Assembly (NCBI RefSeq): GCF_000350225.1
Contig: NW_005179095.1
Span: forward strand, 33,599-83,901
Source of the DNA: Chondrus crispus
Taxonomy: Eukaryota; Rhodophyta; Florideophyceae; Gigartinales; Gigartinaceae
Length of the DNA stretch: 50,303 nucleotides
Direction: 5' to 3'
How positions within the stretch are numbered: position 1 is the stretch's first letter; each line of letters opens with the position of its first letter. Of this stretch, positions 19,876 to 30,284 are shown piece by piece. The notes under the pieces were generated by a model that worked only from the letters and a program-made list of their open reading frames with translations, made no database searches and was not told the origin of the DNA. The position numbers and the translations under genes were made by a program.

Positions 19876-21357
19876 ATGACCTCGCTCACCCCCCGCCAGC
19901 TGCTGCCTGCAGTGTCGCTACCGGGGCTGCTGATGAGTGCAGAGTCAGCACCGCCGTCAACTCCGCCGTCAACTCCGCTGTCAACTCCGTCGGCCCATGC
20001 GGAGGGAGAAGACAGTGATGAGAGAGGTGACGGCGGGCACAGCAGCATGATGAATCCGTACGGCGGCAACTACATGGACGACACCGTCACGGATGGAACG
20101 GAAACCATCCGTGACAAACTCTACACCTTCTTGATGACCCAAACTGCCCAGAACCTGCGCGGCACTTGCAAGAGGCTCAAGAAAGAGTATCAGCTGCCTG
20201 CCCAGCAGGCCAGCAGGAAGAGAGTAGTGGTATGCTCGATACTCACTGCACTATAAGCGTATGACGGCGACCAGCCTTGGGATACAATCCTTGGTGACTC
20301 CTGTACGAACTGGATCGCACTGTGCGTCCACATGGTTTCTAAATGCCCTTCTGCGGAAGACCTGCAGACGTTTAACCTGCACCTCTTCCGGACGCCTCGA
20401 AGCGAAAGCTGCATGATCGCGCCTACGGAGGCTCCCTTCACATTGAACGAATTCGCTCAAATGGTCGCTATTGTTTACAAGCACGACGACACTCGGTCAG
20501 CTCTAATTCAGTCTGGTCGCAACCTAGAGCGGAGCGAGCTCGACAAGGGCGCAACACGAGACGAGTTCTGGGAAACGATTATCAAACGATTATTCAACGA
20601 CGCTAAGGTTGAGATACCACTGACATTGTCTGCCTACGTTGCAAATGTTGACAGCACGGCCGCACCCGTGACAGAGAGAAGCGGTGAAAAGCTCAAGTAT
20701 CAGCTGTACCGGTCTAAGAGAGTGTTTACGGAGGCTTATCGCAAGTGGAGCGTGTCTGGGCAAAACGACCCGGAGGCATTCCCAGACTTCCTGCCATGTA
20801 AGCCGCGCACTCCAGGTGAGATCAGCAGTGAGGGGAAGAGGGCACTAATATTATTTGCTTGCATGGAGTGTGGTCTTCCGAGTGAGGATACGGAGGCCCT
20901 GAATTTTACTCAGAAGCTGGCGCCCGCCGGTGTCGACTATGACGACGGGAACGGGGAGGGCGATGGGTCTGGGGCACAGGGCAGGCCCGAGTCCGTCGCG
21001 CAGTCACGAAGCAGGGGTCGTAAGCGAAAGGCGGCAGAGGAGGAGGGAATGGACTTGGCGGTCAGTGCTGTCAAGGAGATGTCAACAGGCATACAGGCAG
21101 CTCTGGATGGCATAGCGTCGACTCTGGCCTCGTCAACATCCACGCCTGGTGCTGAGGCGTCCAAGAAGCAAAAATTTATCGATGCTGCCACCGACATGAC
21201 TTCGAAGAAGCTGGTCATGCTTGACGCTTTGAGCAGTGTCTCGAGCCAGATCCAGAAGATGCAGCAGAGCGGCGGCTGCGCTCAAGTCATCGCGCTGTTT
21301 GAGAAGGAGCGCAGCGCAATCATCACGCGTCTTAGCGAGGCTGAAGATGAAGAGTAG
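19876..21357 (+). CDS. Harbinger-type accessory protein, copy 2, one short intron
   Basis: ATG 19876 opens a 118-codon exon ending at 20229. The frame then meets TAA inside a stretch with GTATGC (20230) and CCAG (20274). Removing these 45 nt joins in phase to 20275-21357, giving a protein of about 478 residues with stop TAG. Order: Ser/Thr/Pro-rich N-terminus, a basic helix TCKRLKKEYQL, a conserved block with FTLNEFAQMV, FWETIIKRLFNDA and SGQNDPEAFPDFL, a basic nuclear-signal-like RKRK, and a helical Ser/Ala-rich tail. The conserved block is shared with 1067-2533. By analogy with PIF/Harbinger second ORFs it should bind DNA or the transposase in the nucleus. That function is inferred from position, not from a recognised domain. 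Confidence 0.65.
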
Positions 21358-21515
21358 GTAAGCAGAAAGCATAGCAGCTGTTCTCCGCGGTGCGCTGCGT
21401 AGATACGGTAAAACTTCACCGCTGTTTTCTGTTACTTCTCACCGAGAGGCGGAGTAGCAGCGTCTTCACAGCAAAGAGCCATTCGATAAATGTCACAATG
21501 TATCCTTTTATTCGA

Positions 21516-22956
21516 TCAAGTCGGCCTATACAGCTGTCTATGATGGAGATTTTGAGTGAGCTCTTCTCGCAGCTGTGAAACTTCACGGTCCCTTCGGCGC
21601 CCTTGAGCGTTGGCGGCCTCATCACGAAGCTCTGTTGCGATTTCCCACCACTCTTCGAAGGCAGAGTCAAGACTGCTCCTGCTCGCGGGAGTCAAAGACT
21701 CTCGAATGGAGGGTGAGCCTTGATCCACGCACCAGTTGTGCAGTCCCATGCACGCGCCAAGAATAACGGGAGCGCGCTGCAGGCTGCACCTCAGCGGACT
21801 CCAGAGCACGCCGAATCTCGCAAGAAGCATTCCAAACGCCTGCTCCAAATGAATGCGGACGGAGCTCTGGAAAAAGTTAAACGCATCTCTTGCGAGGCCA
21901 AACTCTGCGTGTCTGAGCTGCGACAGGCCCCACGGTGTTAAAAGTGAGTTCAGGCACTCAAAGGCCGCATCGGCGGCTATCCAATACCCTTCCATCATGC
22001 GACCGGCAGCAAGCTGCATTCCCAGAGACGAAGCACTGAATGCCAATGAATCGTGCGTGCTGCCTACACATAGCGCAGAAAAAAAGTGAACCTATACCTC
22101 GCGTCCACCACAGCTTGGACGGGTATGCAGTACATGCCCTTCCGGCGCCAATAATTCCGTGGGTTCATGCTGTCCGGCGGCTTCAAGATTTGCACTGCGA
22201 TTCCATCGACGGCACCGACGCACCCCCACAAAGGGCTGGGCGGGGTGCGAGAGCTTGCAAATTCGGAGGCCAACTCGTGCAACGCGTCCGCGTCCGTCAG
22301 CGGAACTCCTGGTAGGCGAAGGCTGCAGTTGATCGCGTCCACGGTCGTGTTGAGGACGTCGTACGAAGTGGATTTTCCGACCCTAAACAGCATCATCATG
22401 TCCAAGCACTTCGCCCCGGAAAGCATACGCAGCGTGAGGCCCAATCGCACGTCCGGCGCGACAACCCCTCCGCTGGATCGCGCGGCCATCGCGGCGTCCC
22501 GCGTCAGGTACGGCTTCAGCAACTCGAGGAGCCTATCCATCATGGTAACTTCGGCCCCATGCTTTTGAAAAAAGTCGACCCAACCCCGATTGTTCGATCC
22601 GCAAATGTCGGGCGAGCTCTGACAACGCTCTTCTCCCTGCGCTGCTGCTTCTCCACGCCGCCGCTGGCGACACCACATGCTAAGAGGATGAGGGACGACG
22701 ACGCAACAGCAGCAGCTGCGGAGGCCGCCGCCGCGGCAGCCAAGGCTGCTTTTTCTTCTTCTGATAGCGGCATATCCGATGTACGAGTCCTGATGGCCCG
22801 CCTCTGTGCTTTGGAGAACGCAGATGAGAGGCGACGGCCAGGGCCTTTTCGGATATGCTGGTGTTTCGCTTTTTGGAGCATGGCGATCGGGATCCAATGA
22901 CAAGCGTGCATGCAAGCACAACTGGCTGTATAGACACGCCCGCGTTTTGTCGCCAC
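21516..22956 (-). pseudogene. PIF/Harbinger transposase, copy 2, nearly intact
   Basis: This DDE_Tnp_4 enzyme is homologous to copy 1. Motifs are RLGLTLRMLSGAKCLDMM, the first Asp in GAVDGI, YWRRKGMYCIPVQAVVDARY, GSTHDSLAFS, the second Asp in IAADAAF and the Glu in HLEQAFGML. Two frames meet at an A7 run (22079-22085). One extra base there would restore a continuous protein, so this may be a young mutation or a sequence error. The N-terminus is uncertain: an Ala-rich frame starting MPLSEEEKAALAAAAAAS (minus, from about 22768) switches frame near 22560 to the frame that carries LLELLKPYL. The 3' ends of this gene and the accessory gene face each other, 159 bp apart. Confidence 0.8.
22904..22941. 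repeat. Internal duplicate of the right terminal repeat
   Basis: A stretch with gcgtgcatgcaagc and ggctgtatagacacgccc repeats, in the same orientation, the terminal block at 22983-23020. The offset is 79 bp. Confidence 0.7.
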
Positions 22957-23264
22957 TTATAATTTATCATCATTATCATATCGTGCATGCATGCAAAAAA
23001 GTGGCTGTATAGACCGACCCTGATACCCATCCCTGGAGGCTTAAATATGGACAACTTTAATTTTTTTTAAACCAAAATACCTTTATAACAAGGATCAGCC
23101 CTGATAACGGCGCTGTTGTCATCCGGAGACAACTACGCATCTAAGCACCTGGCAAGAGTGCTTTTAAACAGCACGCAGACCACAGCGCGAACTTTTACAG
23201 AGTCTCGATTTTCAACGGTCAATTTCCGACATCATTTTTATGACGGACAAAGCATTGCGGCCTC

Positions 23265-25264
23265 CTACGCCCTGGCTACAGCGCATAGTATATCACCGAG
23301 GAGTTCCTCGACGATTGCTCGCGAAACCTTTGCCATGCCCTTCTTTAAGCAACCCTTGACCGGCGTCCTCTCATGGCCTGAACTCCCAGGCATAATCGCA
23401 TCGGTTGGCGCTTTTCGCACTCTGCGACGTTTGTCAGCCATGTCACCGCGCTCCCTCTGTCGTGCCTCCCGATTCTGCTTGCGCTCAACATCACGCAACG
23501 CTTTCTCCTCTGTCTTTTTTTGTTGTCTGGACTCTCGTTGCAGTTTATTGTTTAGCTGTATTTTCCTTTTCTGTTCAGCATCAGCTTTTTTAAGAGTCTC
23601 TTTTGCTCTCCGTGCGTCCATAATCTGATTGAAAGTAAGGCATTCGGCTCCGGCACCACAATAGAGCTTGATATTCGGACTTTTGTTGCTGCTTCCAACT
23701 GTGGCCTCGCTTGAAGACGACCAAGCATTCATGACGACGGAATTGACTGTCTCTGCTTGTTTCAGAAGACAACTTACATCTCTCAAAATTTCTTCAGCTG
23801 ACTTGGTTTGAGTGACGAGTGCTTGGACCCGCTGTAACGTGTCTTTATCCCGACTTCGATGAAGCACTTCAAAAATCGGTGCTGAGCTACCACTCTTCTC
23901 AATTCTTTCCAGCTGTTCCCTGGCTTCACGTGTAGCAAGATCTTTCCGAGTTGCGAAACGTTCCGGAAAGTGCGGATTGAACGGATAGAGACCTGTGGCA
24001 TGAAAAGAATGAGTTATGTCTTCTGTCGTGATTTGCCTAAAGGCATACACTGCGCACATCAAATTAAATCGCACGCTTTGAGTGTCGGCAATTACAGACT
24101 TATTAAAGTCATCTCGCAGGGTTCGCATGGCACTTTTGAACTGTTTGTTAACTTTTTGGTCGCATGGTTGAAGAAAATGTGACGTATTGGCCGGGGATAG
24201 CACAATCTCACAGCAATTCTTCACACTATGTTCGAGCCAAGTGAGGCCATTGCGAGAAGAATGGCCGTCGATACACACAACGTAGTGTTGATTATTGGGA
24301 AGAATGGAGGGGACAAAATTGTTCAAGTGCGCCATGAAGCATGAAAGATTTTCCATGTCCATTGACCCTTTCTCGCTGCACTCAATAACCCCATCGGAAG
24401 GAAACCAGTTGTCCTTCGTGAGAGGCCTGCATATTTCGCCGCTCATTTTGCAGACATCTGGAACAGGATCCAACCAATTGGACATGACATATTTTCCTGC
24501 CACGATGAAGAATGGCGGCGCAATTTTTCCAGAGGCGGAGACAGCAACAACAGCTGTTGTGTGTCTCCCAGTCCCTGCTGTCTTTTTTGCTTTTCTAAAT
24601 CCCACATGGTGAGTATCGGAGGCACCGAAAACCTTGACGCGATTACCGAATGTTGTGTCAACTGCCGTTTCATCCACGTTCTACAGTCTGTCCCCATTAG
24701 TCAGCACACCAGGGTGCCTTGAATCTACCTCACTAAGCACATCAAAGTAATGCTTAACATGGTCATATTTTTCTCCCTTGAACTTGACGTTGTCTTTATT
24801 TTCGTTTGATCGATATGTTATTGAGCGATTTCGTGACCGAAAAGATCGCACTGCTGAAGATGATGGCAGGCCGTTCTTCCAACCCTTTCGGCCGTCATTT
24901 GCCACTTTTGACATCACACTTCGTAATCTATTCACATCAAAAGCGAATCCTTTTTTGCCAGCGTATATCAAACGCTCGCAAATGATTTTTTCTTCCGACG
25001 CACTGAGTACTGTTGGCCTTCCAGCACTGGAGCGCTTTTTGTCGCTTAAGATTTTTCGAGTTCACACGTCTGGTTGCGAGTTATGAGGTCTTTAAGATTG
25101 CCCACAGTTGATTTGCAAATGCCTGTGGCGTTGGCAATTTTTCGGATTGGCAAGTTTGTGGTTTTGAGGAGCTGGATGGCTTTTTTCTTCGATTCCAGCC
25201 GTTTGGTGGATAATTGCTGTGCATCTGTTGCCCTCCTAGTCTGTCGCCGCATAGATAGTGGCAT
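23265..25264 (-). pseudogene. pogo-like (DDE_1) transposase, one intron and one frameshift
   Basis: Order along the protein: a Psq-type helix-turn-helix (LLKTTNLPIRKIANATGI with STVGNL), then DKKRSSAGRPTVLS, a helical linker, and the DDE_1 catalytic domain. The catalytic aspartates are in NVDETAVDTTF, VVCIDGHSSRNG and HFLQPCDQ. A Lys/Arg/Glu-rich coiled tail follows. TAG 24681-24683 precedes NVDET, but a 48-nt segment 24728-24681 starts GTAGAT, contains CTGACTAAT and ends TGTAG. Splicing it joins the frames in phase. Between the helix-turn-helix and the linker an A5 run near 25060 needs one more A to keep the frame. The C-terminal end at 23265 looks natural. TGGACAA motifs at 23053 and 25454-25537 are weak candidates for element ends. 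Confidence 0.8.
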
Positions 25265-25542
25265 TGTGAACAGTGCGGAGAAGGCTGAGATGGAAAATTT
25301 GGGTTGTGGACAAATTGGAAGATGGTAGTGGAAGTGGGTGTGGGAAAAGGCGGTTGTCCGTTTGAACGCGTTTGAATGATGTGAAAGGGCGGGAGTTTTT
25401 GGGCGGTTTCCTGTTTATAAGCCTTGTCAAGTGCTAACGTACGGCGCCACTTGGACAACTTCTGTGGGCTGTTTATACTAGTAACGCCAGCTCATTTGTT
25501 GGCGACTTTTTTGTCCAGAATTATGGGCTTGTCCAAAATATT

Positions 25543-25646
25543 GCCCTGTGTGTGTGTGTGTGTGCACTTTCGCACATTTCGCCACTTTTCGAAAAACGGG
25601 CAAATTACGGCCATGAACGCGTGAATGCAGGCCAGGCCGCCACGCG
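25543..25646. repeat. (GT)n run and block shared with 11456-11475
   Basis: A (GT)n tract of about 10 units (25546-25564) is followed 60 bp later by gcaggccaggccgccacgcg (25627-25646), identical to 11456-11475, and then a similar cc-acgtgg or cccgtgg end. Both copies stand before GC-rich coding debris or Helitron sequence, so this may be part of a Helitron family 5' region. Confidence 0.55.
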
Positions 25647-25913
25647 CACCCGTGGCCATGCACGCACAAGTGTTGATTAGATTTCGGACGAGCCGGTGGA
25701 CGTGCCTCTGCCCTCCGCGCCCAGGCGGCGCGCGGGTTCGGCTGACGGGGCAGGATCCGAGTCGCGCAACTTGCGCGAACCACGCCTTGAAGGCGTGGCG
25801 GCGGCGAGTGGTTCGAGCGAGAAGGAGGCCGTCGACGAGCGCGGCGCGTCGCTCGCGCCGGGTGGCTCGCACGTCGAGCTGGCGCGCCCGCGCGAGATTG
25901 AGGGCTGGGGGAG

Positions 25914-27211
25914 GTGAGGGGGGAGGAGAGGGCGGAGGAGGGCGCGGGAAAGCGGGTGGAGGAGGGCGCAGAGGGTGGACGGGAGGGTCACGGCGAGAGC
26001 AGGCTGGAGCACGACAGAAGGTGGCGCTGTGTTCGGATGGCAGGGGTCCATGCGCGTGTAGCGGGGGTCCATGCGAGTGTGGCGGAGAAGTGGGAGTCTC
26101 CCGCTGCAGCGGCGCCGAACGCGACGGGAGCGGAGGGGGGAACGCCGCCGCCGACGAGCTTCGGGGTTCGCGGCACGCGCGGCGGCGACAAGCTCGAGGC
26201 GGCAGGGAAGAAGAAGCGGGCGGGCGTGGGCGAATTCCGCGGGGCGTGCAGCGGCACGGGGGACGGGTTGCTGGGTGGGCAGAACTTGACGCGCGTGAGC
26301 TACAAGGTGTCAAAGATCATGGAGCTGTTCGGCTTCGTGTCGGCGACGGATTCGCCGGCCGGGGCGCACGCTGAGTGTATGCGCGACTTAGTGCGGCTCA
26401 TGGCGTACGACGCGCCGCTCTACCGGTAGGTGGCCGTGGACAGGGACGAGAAGGGGCTCGCCAGGGCAAGGCAGGGGACGAGCGAGGTAGTGGACGGAGA
26501 GTACGTGGTGGGTTACGTGAAGGACGAGATGCCCAGGCGCACGGAGGTGGTGCTGCACTGGACGGAGCTGGACGGGAGTAAGCGGGATGCGCGGAGTCAG
26601 GAGTACGTGAGTTATGTGGCTCGGGTGATGAGGACGGCGACGACGAAGGGGTGTGAGTACTTTGTGACCGGGCAGTTCCCGCGGCTGAACGGGCCCAGCC
26701 CGTTATTCTGGAAGGGGAAGTGGAGGTTTGTCGGGACGGACGAGGAGAAGCCGTTCTTGCGGGCTACGCGATGCTGCAGCAGGGGCAGTTGAGAGCACGC
26801 TGGAGTGGGTGGAGGAGAGCGCACAGAAAAAATTGAAGCGCGAGCAGGAGCGGCTGCGGACGGAGACTGCAGAGGGGAGGTTGGGCGGCCGAGCAGGCGC
26901 AGAAGTCGTCGGTGGCGATGGGGAAGCTGAAGCGCGAGGCGGAGGAGGCGGAGCGGAAGCGGCTGCAGGAGGTCAAGAAGAAGGAGAGGGAGTGGAAGAT
27001 AGTGGAACGAATGCAGCAGGAGAAAGGGGAGGCGATGGACGCGGCCGTCCAAGAGGCGCTGGAGAAGAAGCAGCGGGAGGGGCGGATGATGAACACGAGC
27101 AGCGTGAGGTTGGAACGCGATGGGCGCGGCGAAGTAACGCTTACGACTGTGTCGACCGTGGGGGTGGAGAAGAAGCCCGGGCGGAAGAGCGGTAAAAAGT
27201 ACGGTACTTAA
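25914..27211 (+). pseudogene. GC-rich decayed gene of unknown family
   Basis: One plus frame reads well from about 26150 to 26792 except for TAG at 26427. It contains LTRVSYKVSKIMELFGFV, then VDGEYVVGYVKDEMPRRTEVVLHW, RSQEYVSYVARVM and NGPSPLFWKGKWRFVG. After a frame change, 26912-27211 encodes a coiled coil (KREAEEAERKRLQEVKKKER) with a basic end GRKSGKKYGT and a normal stop. The pieces look like one protein with a globular part and a coiled-coil tail; I do not recognise the family. GC is far above the flanks. It ends about 110 bp before a Helitron-like terminus, as the decayed hydrolase does at H1. A captured host gene is the likeliest reading. Confidence 0.5.
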
Positions 27212-27319
27212 AGTTTCCCCAAACACCCTGTTCCTTTATCCACTCCATTCCATTCATTTATACTGAAATTGTCATCCCATAAACTTTATTTTATTCAAAC
27301 ACATTCGCATTCCTTCTCA

Positions 27320-27361
27320 CTCGCAGCGCGCAACGCGCGCAACGGAGCCCACTTGTCCTAA
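27320..27361 (+). mobile_element. Degenerate Helitron-type 3' terminus (H3)
   Basis: GCGCGCAACGCGCGC can fold as a hairpin. It is followed by AACGGAGCCCACTTGTC, which matches the H1 and H2 ends, then CTAA (27358-27361). The outer GGCTC arm is lost and the next base is A rather than T, so this is a weaker case than the other two. Confidence 0.5.
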
Positions 27362-27827
27362 AGTTGTACGCCGCCGAGGCGTGCCGCGGTTTAGCACGGG
27401 TGCATCTTACACGTGGACACAGAGATAGGTTATGAAGAAGACGTGACAGGAGCGGAGGTATAGCACTATATAGAGAGAAGCACTGCTCAAGTAGGCACTA
27501 TATGGTGACCCCCTCCCCCCCCCCCCCCCCCCCCCCGTCTCGGAATCTCAGAGAGTAGAGAAGTCACAGTTGCTTCTGGTTGTCAGAAATACGCCGAGCC
27601 ACTGATCACGAAAGACGAGGAGCAAACGATTTTCAAACAATATAAAAACAAAAGGTTTGTTGCATGCACTCCGTTTCATGGTACAACTGTTCATTCAATT
27701 TATCACAATGCCGAGTTTGCTTAAATCATATTGCTCAGCGAAAAAAAGCAAAGCGCTCAGGCTCAGAATTCTTCCCGCCCTACCCATCGATACATAAGAA
27801 TCATGTCAGTGAAATCATTCATCCAAT
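27362..27827. repeat. Non-coding stretch with a C22 homopolymer (27515-27536)
   Basis: The run of 22 C (preceded by cccct) stands out. The rest shows no gene. The part next to 27828 is probably the 3' untranslated region of the following minus-strand gene. Confidence 0.6.
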
Positions 27828-30284
27828 TTATCTACGGGAGCCCACAACACCTCGCGACCGCAAATCCCCCCATGCAACATCGCTCTCCTTCCCATCCACT
27901 TGATCTACGGCTACCACCACCTCGGAAATAGTCGGCAAGAGCTGACTCATCCTCCTTTCATACACCTTCTTCTCATTTTTCCAATACTGAAGAGGGGGGA
28001 ACTTTCGACGCTTACTTCGACGGGGCTGTTTACCATCGCCTCCCTCTTCTGGCGTTTTTTCATCCTTTGGTAGATAAACAGACGATAGCCCAAGGCGTTT
28101 TAACTCGCCACGTGATGCATCCCGCTTAGCCGTCCCCTTACTTCCGGACTTCTTTCCGTTTCGCGTTTTAGATGTACGCGGTTTCTTCCCACGAACGCGT
28201 TTCTTGTTTCTTGTCGAGATGTTCTCTTCCCCGCTTGGCTCACGTCCATGCGGTTCAACGTCGACTCTGGTTTCCATTAATGTCGCGTTTCGTTGCCTCG
28301 AAAACGACGACACTTCATTGTCCGAATCAGTCGCCCGGACTTCATCATTTAAACTTGGAACGACTTCGGTCGTAGTAGTAGTAGCTTCAGGCTCTGCTTC
28401 GTATTCGTCATCGGGGAAGCCCATGTCATCGACCCCAAAGTCTTCATCATCGTCCATTTGTACATCGGGAACGTCCCCGGCAGCATTAACAACCTGCTCG
28501 TCTTCTGCTTCATGCTGTGTGTCACCTGCAGTGATATCTATCGAGGGCCTGTCGATACCTGAGGTATCGGCAATGGACAGCTTATCGGCAATGGAACGCT
28601 TCTGCTTTGTTTCGGCAGCAAATACTCTGTCAGAAACCGGCAGCTCGTTTTCAGGGACTTGTACACCCTCAAAAACCTTCTCGACCTCATGCTCCATGGT
28701 CTCAACTAGTTGCATCGCTTCATCTATTGCTTGCAAAGCGCTCTCTTGCACAAGATGAGGCTCTTTTGCATTGCTCTCCTCAGTTTGCCTTGCGGTCTTG
28801 ATTGTCGTTTCCCCATCCTTCTGTTTTCCAGAAGTTATTCGAGTTGCGACCTTCCGCTCATTTCTTCGACTGAAAGCGTTGCCTGAAATTGCAATGCTTG
28901 CAGGAGCGGATTTTCGTAGCATCCCGCGGGAAGGAGCAGTCGGCAGCGGGCTCGAAAGCTCTTCGGAAGTGTTCGGGCTTGGCATTGACTTATCAGGTGT
29001 GCGGATCTCATCCTGGAAATCTCTTGTGTTGCATTGTGATGCTTCAGGACCACCGGTCCATTGGACACCGGCGTCTATCTTCTCCCTCTTGGGAGGTACA
29101 TTCACAGCGGGCAGAATCTCAGCAAAGAGGGCATCCATCGCTCCGTCAATGTCCGCTGCCGAACACTGAGTCCCGGCGCCACCTATCTCAGGCCGAGAGC
29201 AGTTCGCGATAACCAACTCGATTGGCCTTCCAGCAACTTCACAGACGAAGACCTCACTTCTCGAATGGACCGCCGTGTGAAATCCGAGAACATTAATGCT
29301 GCTGAATGCGACGCTTTTCCTAGATTCACGCATCTCGACGATGCTGCGGCGCTTTGCCTCTCGAACGTCCGCTGGAGATGCCATAAAGTCCCTAGCAGTG
29401 AGTTCAGGCTGCACACCTGTGCTTACTGAACAACGTCGATAATGAGCCATCCCAGCTATCGATACTCGGGACATGCGACGAGAACTTGGTGAAACCGTGG
29501 ATGCATACCCATAAACCAGTTCGCTGCTTGAACCGGCTGCCTCAGAGCTCTGCTCGCTCTGATCCTCGTTCTCAGTCTTCGTGTCGAGATTCCCAGTATT
29601 GTAAAACTTTGAATTGTGCGTCCCCTCATTGTGGTCCCTTACCACTGTATCGCAGGTCTCGTCGTGGATTTCGAGCGATTCATCAGAATTCTTCGAATTC
29701 ATAACACTATCAACAACGGTGTCATGAGCAGCTGGGGTTTGTTGCGGGAAAGAATTCTCAAATCCTTCGGAAGTTCTGCCTTTAGCTTGTTTTGTGGTCT
29801 TGACAGCAGACGGTTTCTCCACCGCAACTATGTGTGATTCATACGAAGTTGTCGAAGCGGCGAGCTTATCAGAGCTTTCTTCGAGATCCTGCGCGCTTAA
29901 AATACTGTCGCGGTCGGACTCAAAGTCCGAATCAGTGAGCTCTGAATCGGATCCGGGGATGCCTGGAGGTCGGGCATATCTCATCTCCACTCCACAAACT
30001 TGCAAAGTTTTCGGCAGCTCAGTATTTTCTTCATCAGGGGGGAGAATGCTTCTGGGCCTTCGATAAGCGTCGCAAAAGTCGCCCAAGTTTTCTAGTCCAT
30101 ATTCATCACGCGCTAATGCGGGAATTCTTTGGTAGAGGTTGGCGGCTTCTGGAGCATGGGACTTCAATTGAAAATCCCATTCGGCCTTTGTTTTAACGGC
30201 AATGGGCTGCAAAGGATCCTTCGCAATAGCTTCGGTGAGTAATGCGAACTCAGTAAAGTCATCGAGGGTGGCCATGTTTCTCAA
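27828..30284 (-). CDS. CENP-C-like inner kinetochore protein
   Basis: An 818-residue single-exon protein (a second Met is at residue 4). Near the C-terminus, residues 755-768 read RRSKRRKFPPLQYW, the CENP-C signature (Arg-Arg-Ser-x-Arg, Pro, then Tyr/Phe-Trp) that binds the CENP-A nucleosome. A basic stretch of Lys, Arg and Ser lies just before it, and an acidic DDDEDFGVDD segment near residue 620. The N-terminus has a short conserved-looking block (LYQRIPALARDEYGLENLGDF) that could recruit outer partners. Most of the rest is disordered and Ser/Thr/Glu-rich. CENP-C in animals and fungi ends with a dimerising cupin domain; here only about 40 residues follow the motif, as also in plants, so a cupin is not visible. 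The protein should act at centromeres. The call rests on one motif plus overall layout. Confidence 0.65.
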   Translation of the reverse strand: MRNMATLDDFTEFALLTEAIAKDPLQPIAVKTKAEWDFQLKSHAPEAANLYQRIPALARDEYGLENLGDFCDAYRRPRSILPPDEENTELPKTLQVCGVEMRYARPPGIPGSDSELTDSDFESDRDSILSAQDLEESSDKLAASTTSYESHIVAVEKPSAVKTTKQAKGRTSEGFENSFPQQTPAAHDTVVDSVMNSKNSDESLEIHDETCDTVVRDHNEGTHNSKFYNTGNLDTKTENEDQSEQSSEAAGSSSELVYGYASTVSPSSRRMSRVSIAGMAHYRRCSVSTGVQPELTARDFMASPADVREAKRRSIVEMRESRKSVAFSSINVLGFHTAVHSRSEVFVCEVAGRPIELVIANCSRPEIGGAGTQCSAADIDGAMDALFAEILPAVNVPPKREKIDAGVQWTGGPEASQCNTRDFQDEIRTPDKSMPSPNTSEELSSPLPTAPSRGMLRKSAPASIAISGNAFSRRNERKVATRITSGKQKDGETTIKTARQTEESNAKEPHLVQESALQAIDEAMQLVETMEHEVEKVFEGVQVPENELPVSDRVFAAETKQKRSIADKLSIADTSGIDRPSIDITAGDTQHEAEDEQVVNAAGDVPDVQMDDDEDFGVDDMGFPDDEYEAEPEATTTTTEVVPSLNDEVRATDSDNEVSSFSRQRNATLMETRVDVEPHGREPSGEENISTRNKKRVRGKKPRTSKTRNGKKSGSKGTAKRDASRGELKRLGLSSVYLPKDEKTPEEGGDGKQPRRSKRRKFPPLQYWKNEKKVYERRMSQLLPTISEVVVAVDQVDGKESDVAWGDLRSRGVVGSRR

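Larger units (their letters stand above)
19472..23020. mobile_element. Complete PIF/Harbinger element, 3549 bp
   Basis: Terminal inverted repeats start gggtcggtctatacagccac at 19472 and at 23020 on the other strand. The first 26 positions are identical, and similarity continues into a tgcatgcacg block. The flanks are TGA on both sides (19469-19471 and 23021-23023), a 3-bp target duplication as expected for Harbinger. Inside are an accessory protein gene (plus) and a DDE transposase gene (minus) in convergent order. The right end carries a second, imperfect copy of the terminal repeat at 22904-22941. The near-identical ends and only slight gene damage suggest a recent insertion. Confidence 0.9.

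Noticed and set aside
25625..26313. Minus-strand Pro/Arg-rich frames opposite the GC-rich decayed gene
   Set aside because: Low complexity and opposite to the strand with protein-like motifs.
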